Positions 13,872-26,100 of a stretch of DNA of 64,000 nt are shown here, one piece after another; positions within the stretch are counted from its first letter, which is position 1; each line of letters begins with the position of its first letter. Source of the DNA: Axinella damicornis (Eukaryota; Porifera; Demospongiae; Axinellida; Axinellidae); the NCBI GenBank assembly GCA_963931865.1, contig OZ007506.1, positions 18,573,853 to 18,637,852 of the forward strand. The letters are read 5' to 3'. The position numbers and the translations under genes are program-made. The notes below the pieces were generated by a model. The model was not told the DNA's origin and did not search any database. It worked only from the letters and a program-made list of their open reading frames with translations.

Positions 13872-14245
13872 TGTGTGGGTGGGTGGGTGTACCAATATTC
13901 AGGGCCTATGAATAACGCGTGCAAGTCCTATGAAGTACTCTAATTACCACTTATACTGCAGTAGTATCGATATCCACAACCACTTCAAAGCACTAATATG
14001 TTATCTATCTGACTTCTATCATGTTTATCTAACAAAGGAGCGACAATACAGCACTCTAAACAAGTCGTGAATATCGAATCCCCACTGGAATTTGTGGCAC
14101 TTCACGCGTGTCAAATAAAGGGCAGCAGCTAAGCCCCCAGTCCCAGTTCAGTCCCGAGTCAGAGTTCGAGTCTATCCGCCGTAATCTGAAAGCCTGTCTG
14201 TTGGTTGAATTTCTAGATATCTCTGCAACAGGAATCGTCGAGCTG
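12634..14245. other. Spacer between tomosyn A and B
   Basis: It holds the putative 3' UTR of A, a (C)54 run at 13574-13627 and a GT repeat at 13785-13880. No canonical AATAAA was found after the stop. The promoter of gene B should lie before 14246, but no TATA box is obvious. Confidence 0.6.
13574..13627. repeat. Uninterrupted poly-C run of 54 bases
   Basis: This is the longest of four C runs on this strand; the others are at 20121-20144, 27428-27454 and 39925-39949. The exact length may be affected by sequencing. Confidence 0.9.
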
Positions 14246-14380
14246 ATGGAGTGCACGTGTTGTGCATCGCTGAGTCGCAGAGCGAACGACATCTTGAAGG
14301 CGCTCAGCGGTAATACCAAGCCGGTCTACGCCAACAGGATCCCAGAAACCCTCACTCCAGAACACTTCAACCTGCATGAG
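14246..14380 (+). CDS. STXBP5: Tomosyn B first coding exon
   Basis: The start is the first in-frame ATG (14246) after an upstream stop. The 45-residue exon reads through ANDILKALSG to LTPEHFNLHE and ends at a GAG/gtgaga donor in phase 0. It joins phase-0 exon 20194, giving EHFNLHE-TFHHGFP, which matches the vertebrate tomosyn N-terminal pattern EHFQLCK-TVRHGFP. The N-terminus is shorter than in vertebrates and lacks a Gln-rich segment. The intron that follows is 5.8 kb, the largest in the gene. Confidence 0.82.
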
Positions 14381-17300
14381 GTGAGAAACCGTAAAATAGA
14401 GCGTGCAGTTGTAGCTAGTGCAGTAATGAGTCTGACACCATGGTCTTGAATACAAGGGTCCTCGAACCATCAACTAAAATGTTCTCCTGGGTCAGTTTTT
14501 GATCCTGCCACTAATAGTCTCCTCCCAGCACATGCAAAAATTATTGGTATGGGAGGTGCACAGTACTTGCAGTCAGGCACTATGATCGATCCCCTCTTGA
14601 AGGACACCCCTGAGTTGTAGCCTCATTCCCAGACCTTCTACACCTCCGAGTGATCAAAAACTGGAGGTGTAGAAGGCCTGGGGACGAGGCTACCCGAGTT
14701 GTGGACATCTTCTCTACAACGGACACTTAGTTAGATAGATAAATTTTATGTCCCTTCAGCCGCTTCTTCAGCTGCTTGGCGGATTGAATCTTAAAAACCC
14801 TGAACGGCGGCGGTCCCCGCTCTATTGGCCCGCGAGACTCACCCTCTATACCGTCTGTATAATGAACACCCCACGTGGATCGAACAGATCCCAGCTGTAT
14901 ATACAAATCACCTCTCAGCCAAGCAATTTGTTCTCTGCAAGTTTGCTACATGAGCCAAACACTAGGTTCAAATTATGGTCCAGTGGCGTGTACTATGACC
15001 TACATGTATGAAACGTGTATTTTTTAACGTACGGCTACAAATTTTATTGATTTGAAGGTACCTCAGATTTGAATGTACCTCAGATTTGGTGAGTACTGAC
15101 TAATCAGTGATTCTAGCAGAATCAGTCATAATTATTTGTTGTGATGTATAATCATTATGCTATTCGTAATTATAGTAATTATAGGCGAATGCAAATTTCA
15201 GGTTTTGTACTCCAGGAGTGTTACATAACTGTCGTGAATGTATTTATACACACAGCGAAAATTCTCTGGCTTGAGTTCAAATTACAGGTGCTAGTGGTAG
15301 TGCCTCAGTGAGTACAAAACCTGATGTACAATGTAGGCTTCAGACCGACCCAGTGCGAGCTTTGGAGCTGACTAATATTCATTTGAACTTGAACTTTGTA
15401 CCCTCTGTTTGGTGGGTACTTTCATACAGTGGACAAATCAGCTCATCCGATAGATTCCTACTTTGTCAATTCCCAATTCGTCAATTCCCACTTTGTCAAT
15501 TTCTCACTTTGTCAATTCCCACTTGGTCAATGTTGACGAAGTGGGAATTGACAAAGTGGGAAGTTGACAAAGTGGGAATTGACGAAGTGAAATTGACGAA
15601 GTGGGAATTGACGAAATGGGAATTGACCAAATGGGAAGACACCGTCTGGTTTACAGTACATAACCCATAACGATCCGGAATTCTGTATCTGGTAAATAAT
15701 GTGGGTGGCAACAGGCCTCTAACTCCTGCATATTTGAATATTCAAGCTTCGATTTGTGTACTGCTGGATGAGGTATAACTAACCAATCCTCAGCTCAGCG
15801 TCCTACCTGGTAAATTGTTGTCTGGCTTCAGTATCAAGAAGCCCACATGACATGTGCACAATAGAACTCAGAAACCTCAGTTTCGCTGTCTTACACATTA
15901 TGTGTCAGTAGGTGTGGTTATTTTGACAGTAGTGTGGAACCTTTGCTATTGACAGTAACGACTTTGGTTACCCTTCCTTATCTTTGATCTATGGCATTAT
16001 GTCTGGTACATTAGTGAGATTGGTCGCTACTCACTCATGTGGACAATGTAAATGTGGTTACAACCTAACCTATGATGGAGAGGAATCCAGTGGGGCAGAT
16101 GCTTGAGTAAATTAACCTCACTAGCTCCCCACTAAAATTAACGTTATGAATGTCGTAAATGTATTTATACACACACTCTGGCTTGAGTTCAAAATACAGG
16201 TGCTAGTGGTAGTTCCTCAGTGAGTACAAAACCTGATGTAGGCTTCAGACCAGACCCAGTGCGAGCTTCGGATCTGACTAATATTCATTTGCACTTGAAC
16301 TTTGTACCCTCTGTTTGGTGGGTACTTTCATGCAGTGGACAAATCAGCTCATCCGCTCGGTGTCTGGTTTACAGGTTATATATACATAACCCATGACGAT
16401 CTGGAATTCTGTATCTGGTAAAGTAGTGAGAGTGCCATCAGGCATCTAACTCTCCATATTTTGAAAATATATTTGTGCGCTGCTGATGAGGTATAACTAA
16501 CCAATCCTCAGCTCAGCCTCCTACCTGGTAAATTGTTGTCTGGCTTCAGTATCAAGAAGCCCACATATGCACAATAGAACTCAGAAACCTCAGTTTCCCT
16601 GTCTTATGTGTCAGTAGGTGCGGTTATTTTGACAGTAGTGAGGAACTGTGGCTTAGCTATTGAGTGAAGTCAATCTCACTATTGGCGCCTTAGCGTTGGG
16701 GCTGGCAACTACAATAGCTGTAGGATAATTAATTACCGTGTACTGGGATACATCACTCGTCTGTTGCCGTATTGTCACTCGTGCCTGCGGCACTGGTGCA
16801 ATATGGCAACAGACTCGTGATATTTTCCAGTATACTCGCTAAAAAATATATTTATACACACAGCAAAATTCTCTGGCTTGAGTTCAAAATACAGGTGCTA
16901 GTGGTAGTTCCTCAGTGAGTACAAAACCTGATGTAGGCTTCAGACCAGACCCAGTGTGAGCTTTGGATCTGACTAATATTCATTTGCACTTGAACTTTGT
17001 ACCCTCTGTTTTGTGGGTACTTTCATACAGTGGACAAATCAGCTCATTCGATCGGTGTCTGGTTTACAGTACATAACCCATAACGATCCGGAATTCTGTA
17101 TCTGGTAAATAATGTGGGTGGCATCAGGCATCTAACTCTGCATATTTGAATATTCCAGCCTCAATTTGTGCACTGCTGGATGAGGTATAATGTGACCAAT
17201 CCTCAGCTCAGCCTCTATTCCTGGTAAATTGTTGTCTGGCTTCAGTATCAGGAAGCCCACATATGCACAATAGAACTGTCTTACACAAGTTATTTTTGAC

Positions 17301-20127
17301 AGTAGTGGGGAACCTTAGCTATTGAGGTAAAGTGTGTGGACCTATTGTACCAGACATAATGCCATAGATCAAAGATAAGGAAGGGTAACCATAGTCCTTA
17401 GCCACTCACTCACTCATGTCCGCAATGTAAATTAGTTGCAACCTATGGTGGAGAGGAATCCAGCGGGGCAGATGCTTGAGTAAACCTCACTAGTTCCCCA
17501 CTAAATGTTTAACAAGCTCTGAATTCTTTGAATTGGCATGATGTGCAACCATAGTAACCATGCAAATGCTTTGTTGGAGCTGGGTGCGCGGTGGTGTACT
17601 GGTGGAGTGAGAGTCTCCAGTGTGCAACTCAGGCTCTGTCCTGAGCTCGAATCCCACTAAAGCCCTTGGTTTTTCTGTTGAAGGGTGGTTCGCCTTGAAT
17701 TTGCCCTTTGCCCTTCCAGAAAAACAAGTTTGAGCAATGCCATTTATGGTAAGTCAAGTGATGATGTCATCACCATCCCCCATTAATGGGGCCCCAGGAC
17801 CTGCATGAAAACCTTCTATATTGGAGATGCGGCATTCCTGGGTTATCAAATCAAAATGAACTGAACTGAACTGGAGTATTTCATGTGAAATTGGCTCGGT
17901 CATACAAGTTGGTTTTTAATACCAGCTTGGTTTACCAATGTCTTGACTATGGTATGCATAATGTGCTTTGATCTTAATGAGGTCTCTAAAACCCAATAGA
18001 CACCTCATATCAAAAGTCATACAGAGAAACTGAAAGATTAACCCCCCAGTCTAAGCTGGTTATTGCAGTCAAGCAGGTCTCTTAGCCATTAGATACCTTC
18101 GGGATGCACCTGTAATCACCTCTGGGCTTTGCCCTCGGCATCTCTAAAACAGCTAAGAGACCTGCTTAAGTGCAACTAGAGGTGTTCATAGAACACATAC
18201 CCCGCACAGAACGTCCAGTGCAGCTACAATCGACGTGACATCTCTGCCGATGCACATTGAACAGGTGCTATCGCGTATACTGTGTTCATGTATGGTCATA
18301 TCCAAGGTGTGGGAGTGACCGCTTACCGTAATGTGAAGCTGAAGAGGTGGGGCCAAATGTTACGAATAATAGGAAATAGCTGGAAAAAACAGCCTAAACA
18401 ATAGTCACGACGTTAGCCTCGTTTCCAGGCCCGAGACGGCGAGGAGAAAAGGGCCTGGTTTCCACTGTTTGCGCATGCGCTTAATTATCTGTAACCGTAA
18501 CACGTATTCATAAGGGGGAGGGTGCAAATGACGTCTTCGTAGTCACATGGTCGAGCGTGTGACACTATCTATTTTGCTACACTTGTCTTCCATCTGCGAG
18601 ATGAGGGCCGACACAGCCACAAGTGCACTGCCACCAGCAACAGACTTACCCGACATTCATTATTCAAAACAAACGGAAGAGTCTGGTAGCATACTGACTC
18701 CACCTGGTCGGTGCGACGGTAGCCACACGAAAACATCCCATCTTTCAATCGCAGGTCACTGTTTACTAGCTCATGATCAATTCAGGAGCGCCTTGCCACC
18801 TGAGGGCATAGGAGAGCACAATCAAGAGCTGTTGTAACGCAAGCCACTCGCTTACTATAGCTAGCTAGTTATTACTGTACAGATCACGTTATCCGCTCGA
18901 CGTCACGAGTGTACAAACATAATCGAACGTCCACGGTGCCGGTGGAATTCCACCGCTGTTTAGCGCATGCGCAAACAGTGGAAACCAGGCCCTTTTCTCC
19001 TCCCTCTCGGGCCTGGGAACGAGGCTATCACGACGTCTGTGAAGTACGAAGTACATAAATCGTGGGAAAATACTGTTTCCTAGCGGTCATCTCCAAGCAT
19101 GAAGTTTCCAAATGCACTACGTGTCCTGTTCATGATGGGACTCTGAGGTCACGAAGAGGTGGAGCCAATGTTATGAATAGTTATGAAAAGTAGGAAATAG
19201 CGAAATACAGCGAAACGAACCGCCTTGACTTCAGTCAGGTACACATAGAGCAGTTTTTTTCTTGTTTGACTCCCTCTTCGATGGTTTTGAGGGTCTATGT
19301 GGCGAGATTTCAAAAAAAATTGCAGACAGACAGACAAACTCGATTGCTTAACCCCGCTTCGCGCATGCGCGCGCGAGGTAATAACCTATACATAACTGTT
19401 TGACTGGCATGTCATATCCTGAAATGAACTAAGGTGGCTTCCCACAGGATCACATAGTTGCCAAGTTTTCACATGCAACTTCAGGGACACTTGGTTGAAC
19501 GGTGCATGCCGTGAGAAATGCAGAGATCAAAGCATGCACCGCACAGCTGCACAGGTACACGTACACTTCGTGAATACCTGGAAACTCCTCCATCCACGAA
19601 TGACATTCCCTCGGCTTGCTTTGTACAGGTACAGTCCTCAACTCGGGCGCTGTCAGCGTTGCAGCAGCACTAATTTCCGTTCCCAGACTGCATGCAACAA
19701 GCCTGGGAACGAGAACAGGCCTATTGCTTCTTTTTTTTTCGGGACAAAGCACCTTCCGTACGGGACAGGGGACAAGACAAAGAATTCCGGGACTGTCCCG
19801 GACGTTCCGGGACACTTGGCAACTATGGGATCATTAATCCAAACTGTGGCTATGCACATGACCAATCTCCATAGGACAGTGGGAAATAAAGCATTCCATT
19901 TGTTTGTGCACAAAATTGAAGGCAACTGCATACATTATGTGTTACAGGCACATCTGATACCTACTTATGTATACTACACAGTCCTGCAGTGTATCTGCCA
20001 TGGCTGTATGGCTGTTAGTAGTGACTTAGGTTGTACGACTCCCAAATTTATAGAAAGAGAGCAAACCCTAGCATTAAAGGCTAGACTATAGGCTTAAAAT
20101 ACTACTCACAACATCTCCTTCCCCCCC

Positions 20128-20158
<31 letters not shown>

Positions 20159-23100
20159 AATGCATGCACATGCACACACACAATTACTTGCAGACTTTTC
20201 ACCATGGGTTTCCGAGCCAGCCTATGTGCCTGGCCTACGACCCTGTCCAGCGGTTGCTAGCAATCGGAACTGAAGATGGAGAAGTCTTACTATATCCTAC
20301 ATCATGTAACAGCTATAGGGGTTGGGGCGGGAAGGGGGGCGGGAGGGGGGGCGGGAAGGGGGTAGGAGGGGTCAGGAGGGGGTGGGAAGGGCTGTGAGGG
20401 GGTAGGTGGGGGTGGGAGGGGATGGTACGTTGTTGTAGGGTATGCTGGTTGTTGATGATACTATCAAAGGCTATTCTGCCACCTTTAAACTGGCAAGTGC
20501 ACTCTCAGTACCAAGCAACAATGCCTGTGTCCAGGGCCAGGTCTAGGTATGGTATTCCTACTGTTATCATTTCCAGTCCAATTAACACTGTCTAAAGGTG
20601 CTAGAAATATTTTCGCACTTACAGTGTGACCAAATACCGCATAGTGCCACGCCGTATAATTTTCATGATTTCATAGATTCGTTTCAAACCGTGAAAATTT
20701 TCCTCACAAATTTTTTTTCAATAGCGAGTGCCACACTCAGTTTGCAGTGGTTGTGACCACATGAGACGAACTTCACACTGCATGATGGCCCTCTCAGGGC
20801 TAGCTCGGTCGGCCATGGCTAGCCAAATTACCTCAATCCTCAGAAAGATTATTTCTGCGAAAATTTTTGAAATGCCAATCCACAAAAATTGCTGCTGCAT
20901 ACAAACAAAGAAGTCTATGCACTTTCTAGCCTCGTTCCCAGGCTCCTCCCCAGCTTTTTGTTGCATACTGTATGCGGCAAAAAGCTGGGGAGGAGCCTGG
21001 GAACAAGGCAAGAGCGCATGATGACATCAGTGTTTCCTCCGCCGTGAAAAAACAATTATGTCATCATGCGCTCTTGGAACGAGGCTATGCACTAGCTACA
21101 CCTGAGCACAGTTGACTGGGTTACGACTCCTGCGTGTTTAGTGCGTTGTCTCCTTGACTCTCTTCCCTCACGCTGGGGAAGCCGGGTCTGGAGAAGCACT
21201 TCTCCCACCCCATGGAGGTCTGCATCCTACAGATGACCTTCATCACCAACAAGGTACGTGTGTATCGGAGTCAGTGCAGGCAAGGCTAGTTCAGTTGCTA
21301 TATGCATGCCTGTGTAACACTGGTTGAAATAAGCTAGAGGTGCCCAGCGGAGCACTAACTCTGTGCTGTTTACAGAAACTCTGGTTTTCATCAATGGGCC
21401 AGGGGGAGGCGACTGAGCTGGAATTCATGAAACGAGTACCTTAACTTTGCGTAGTGTTTTAGCGACATCTACAACCCTTGCACTCATACAAGACCAGCAA
21501 AGTATATGATGACATGAATAGCCGTGTCATGTCCATGTATGCGGTAGTGTTATGTCCACATAATTACCACTTCAACACAATTATGCATATGTGGCAGTTT
21601 TGCAGGAAGCCCTGGAAAGATTGAACCTGAGTACATCCCTGTGGTAGTTGGCGGGTATCTGTGTGGAAAAGTAGTGCCTTAATATGATGCATGAAAGGCA
21701 CTATCCAAGCAAATGTGCCAGCATACTGCGTCATAGTTGGACTTCAACAAATACCCAGGCCTGCCGTGACTTCCGTACTGTATCTACTGCTTGGTCTATA
21801 GCCCGTAGTCTAGGTAATAGCTGCTGCTGCTGCTGAGACCCTTTAGCGCCCGTGATTTTCAGACTCTGGAACCCTTAGCCCTTTAGGGCCCATAGCACCA
21901 AATGTCGTCATAATACTTTCAGCTTCATCATGTGACTTCCGGCAATGTCCTTGGGAGATAGGTTCTGCGTGAACAGAAAGGGCGGGACAGGAGGTGGGTG
22001 GGTGCACCCAGAGGGTGCAAACAGCATGGCCGTGTTTGGGCTCTGCGGTAGAAATGTCTTGGTCGGTACTGCATGGGAGGGCCATTTCTGGCATTAATGG
22101 GGTTAGAAGTAGCCGTCTGGCCTTGTAGGGCCTCCATGCATTTCCACCACACATGGCCTGTTTTTCAGCTACTGCAGGTTGCCATTTCTCGGGCAACGTG
22201 ATTGCAAGTTTGCTAATTGGTGGGCGTGGTTAAGTCACGTATAAGGTCAGTATAGCTGAAATTACCTGTGTGAGCAAGTTTCAAGCCCAGCAACGCCAGG
22301 GAACAGAAATTAGGGTATGTTTAAGACTGAAAATGACCTAGAGAAAAAACTTGGGGTTTTTAAACACCACCTACATTTGTAATTTTCCCTGTTGTAGGTA
22401 CTGGGCTCAAAACTGCTCCCACAGGTAATTTCAGCCATCCTATGCAAATGCCTGACTTAGACACCCACACCACCAATTAGCAAACTTCATCTCCTGGGAA
22501 ATGCCAACCTGCTACATGTATACCTGAGAAACGTGCCATAAACACTCGCCATACAAAGCAAGGCGGCTTGTTTCCAATGGAAATGGCCCTCCCAGTGCTA
22601 ACCACACCATTGAATCCTGACACAGTGTGTAGTTTGCACCCTTTGAGTGCACCCCGGCCCTGCTCACTCAGAACCCACAACATTGTTGCTGCTGATACAA
22701 TATATGCACTGCTAAGGCGCTAAAGTGGGTGTTATCTAAGCTACTTGGGATTGTTGTGACAACACAATTACAAGTTCAAGGACACTTGATTGAGTTCACT
22801 TGATTGCCAAAGGAAGCCTGCCTGCTGTAAGGTCAATTGGTTTACTGTGGAATTCTACTTGGAATTCTACTTGGAAATGACGGGCTCTAGACCATATGCA
22901 CTTGTACAGCTTCTCATCAGTCCCCAAACTGTCCTTAAAATCCACCTTTGACCCCAAATGTCCTTAAAAATCCACCTTTGACTGGCAATTGCTGGGCTTG
23001 TGGGTTGTCATGAATATCATTAACGATATTGCCAGACTCCCAAGTGTGTGAGCCCTACCAAGTCTGGCCCCTGAGGAGCTAATGCTGTGTGATGCATGGC

Positions 23101-26100
23101 ATGCACACACACACACACACTGCACGCACGCACACACACACACACACACACGCACACACACACCCACACACACACACACTCACACACACACACCCACAGG
23201 GTCGTTTGGTAACCAGCTGTGACAACAAGACCCTCTACCTGTGGTCGCTGGAGGGGAAGTCACCACGTGTTCTTCACCAGCTGGAGTTCAGGATCGAAAT
23301 GTATGTCAGAACTGTGTACAGTCTTTATAGGTAATGTCTACTCCATGGGGATATACCTGGCAATCTTGGAATTTTGGTGTGTGACCTGCTGAGGAATAGC
23401 ACTGACATATCCTCCAAAACTTGATTTTCAGTTAGAGACAATTGTAGTGGACCCTTGGACTGTAATATCATGCTACTCTGATCTTATAAGTCCAAACTGA
23501 TATGCTTGGGATTGACCCAATTCACCTAACCACCAACCCACCCACACACACACAGTGCTCTAATGCACATTGAACTAGATTGGGTGTGTGGTGAGGTTAA
23601 TTGGGTCAATTGGTTTACATGGTGCTCTAATAGATTCCAATTGGTGCTGGTGAGGATTGGTTTACATGGTACTCTAATGGACAGTTGAACTAGATTTGTG
23701 TGTGTGGTGAGGTTAATTGGGTGAATTGGTTTACTGGTGCTCTAATATATTCCAGTTGGTGTTGGTGAGGTTAATTGGTTAAATGGTGCTCTAATGCACA
23801 GTTGAACTAGATTGGTTATGTGGTGAGGTTAATTGGGTCAATAATTATTGGTTTACAAGGTGCTCTAATGCACAGTTGAACTAGAGTGTAGTCTCTGCCC
23901 AGACCACACCCCCTCACAGGGAGAGCCGGTCTGGTGAACGAAGTCGAATTTCTTGGGCTTATTGCCGGAATGTGGTAAGGACCAATGAGATTGTGAGATT
24001 AATACGTGGTAATTGCTTTGAATACTCATAAAGCTGGAGAAGACAGCAGCCAAGAGCCTTTGCCATGCCAGTTTACCCTTAGCACTTGACTGTGTAAGGC
24101 AATGCTATGTCGTGGCGACAACTTCTGAAGACGAAGACTTTTGTGCTAGTTGTGAGCCCTGTGACATCGCTTATGAAGGATCAAGTTGAGAGCTTTGGAA
24201 GCGAGGTCAGTAAGTACAACGAAGGGCCCCCTCTAGGTGCAAGCTAATGCTGGCCCTAGCCCTAAGGCGCCGTTCTTTGTATTTGACCCCAGTAAAGTGC
24301 CTGAAAGGACTGCCAAACAAACGGGAAGCAGATTCCATGGATGGCGAGATGCTTCAAAAACTTTCTATGGGCCATGAGTGAGCGGCAAAAGGTTAGTACA
24401 TCTTCTCTCTCGATATGATTGCGCTTGGTCGACACGGGTGCCTTCAGCAGACGCTTTCGCACCACGGGATTATACAATGATTACATATTCCGTAGTATGC
24501 TTCAAGCCCAAGAAATTTGACTTTGTTCACCAGACCGTTTCTCCCATGAGGGGGTGTGGTCTGGGCACGAGACTAGGGTTTGTGGTGAGGTTAACCCTTT
24601 AACCACCGAATTCTTCCCACCAAGACGACACATTTTCATGCATTCAGCGCACACCACTTTCGTAGGTACTCCTCTCCCACAGCATTCGCTCCTCAGCGGC
24701 CAAACTTGGTGGGGCCCGCACGCATGGAGAGACCCCTCTGGCAATACCGTTAATGATATTCATGACCCCCCACAAGCCCAGCAATCGGAGGTCAAAGGTG
24801 CCGGATTTTCGCACAGCATTTCCCTAAACTTGGGCCAGATCTGACTGATGGCACACCTTACACCACCAATTTGCATGTTTTCTTGAGGCCCTGGGGTCTA
24901 TGAATATCATTAGAATCAAAATCCTCGGGTCAATGAATCTCATTAAAATCAAAAAACGCCCACGAAATGCGAAGGGGGGGCTGCTGCCCCCCCTTTCGAT
25001 ACCCCCCCCGCCTGTACATGTACGTTTAGTGGGGGAGGCGCACCGAAATCTGACCAAATTTTTGAGTTCGGCCCTCAAAGTCGTCCCTGGGCCCTCTGAA
25101 GCTTTTTTGGTCGCTTTTTGGACTGACGAGAGGCCCTACAAGTGCATAGGGTCTAAATGACGTCTATAGACGTCAATGGGGCTTAAAGGGTTAATTAATT
25201 TGGTCAATTGGTTTACATGGTGCTCTAATGCACAGTTGAACTATCCCAGTGAGTTGAGAGTAGATACCAAGAGATCAGGTCCTGCAGCTCCATGTTAACT
25301 CCTCGATCATTGGCCAGAGCATGCCCAGAAATAGGTTGTACATTTCAGAATGCTTTGCTATCCGCATGGAAGGGGTTATTGGTGCCATTTCACTCCGTCA
25401 ACCTTACAACTGGATGAATTGCATGGACGGTGTCTAGCTAAAAGTTTGTGCTGTATGCTTTCAGGTACTCACGATGGAAGATGTGTATACTTGTATACAA
25501 GATGCGTATACTAGTATACTGACAGGAAGATGCGTATACTAGTATACCGACATGCTGTAGCAACACCAAACAGTACATGCATCTACACGGAAAACAATGT
25601 TTCAAATTTGTACAATCATGCAGCTTACATGCATTTTGGACAGTTTCTCAGCCACCCACCCACATCTAAACCATTTGTTCCTAGTTTATTCCTGGATGTT
25701 GGACCTCGAGAATCAACTCCCTTTCCATCCAGCATTCATTTCGTTTAGTATACCTCCATATACATGTACACATACACACGTACATATTCACACATGTTCA
25801 CACACAGACCTACTGCCATCTCCTGTATGCACGGTTCGCAGTGGATGTATGTGGGTACGGACACCAGCAATGTCTATGTCGTAAATGTGGAGACGTTCCA
25901 GCTCTCTGGCTACTGGATACGCTGGAAGGACACGATTGATGTGTAAGATATGTTGTATTACTACAATCACCTGAAACCTAGCCTCGTTCCGTACTAGCCT
26001 GGAATGAAACCTTGTTTATTGCTGGATTCTGATTCCGGAGTGACTACTAAGCTGTGAAGAGCCTCATTTTCAGTAATCATGTTTGTCTTACAAGTTTGTG

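Larger units (their letters stand above)
23560..25245. repeat. Roughly 80-bp tandem array split by transposons
   Basis: Units containing GGTTTACATGGTGCTCTAAT and CAGTTGAACTAGATT run from 23560 to 23888. They resume at 25195-25245 after about 1.3 kb of inserted DNA. Confidence 0.85.

Noticed and set aside
19495..20091. 198-residue open frame before tomosyn B exon 2
   Set aside because: It has no similarity to the tomosyn N-terminus, no fitting splice sites and no recognisable domain. Exon 1 at 14246 already supplies the matching N-terminus.
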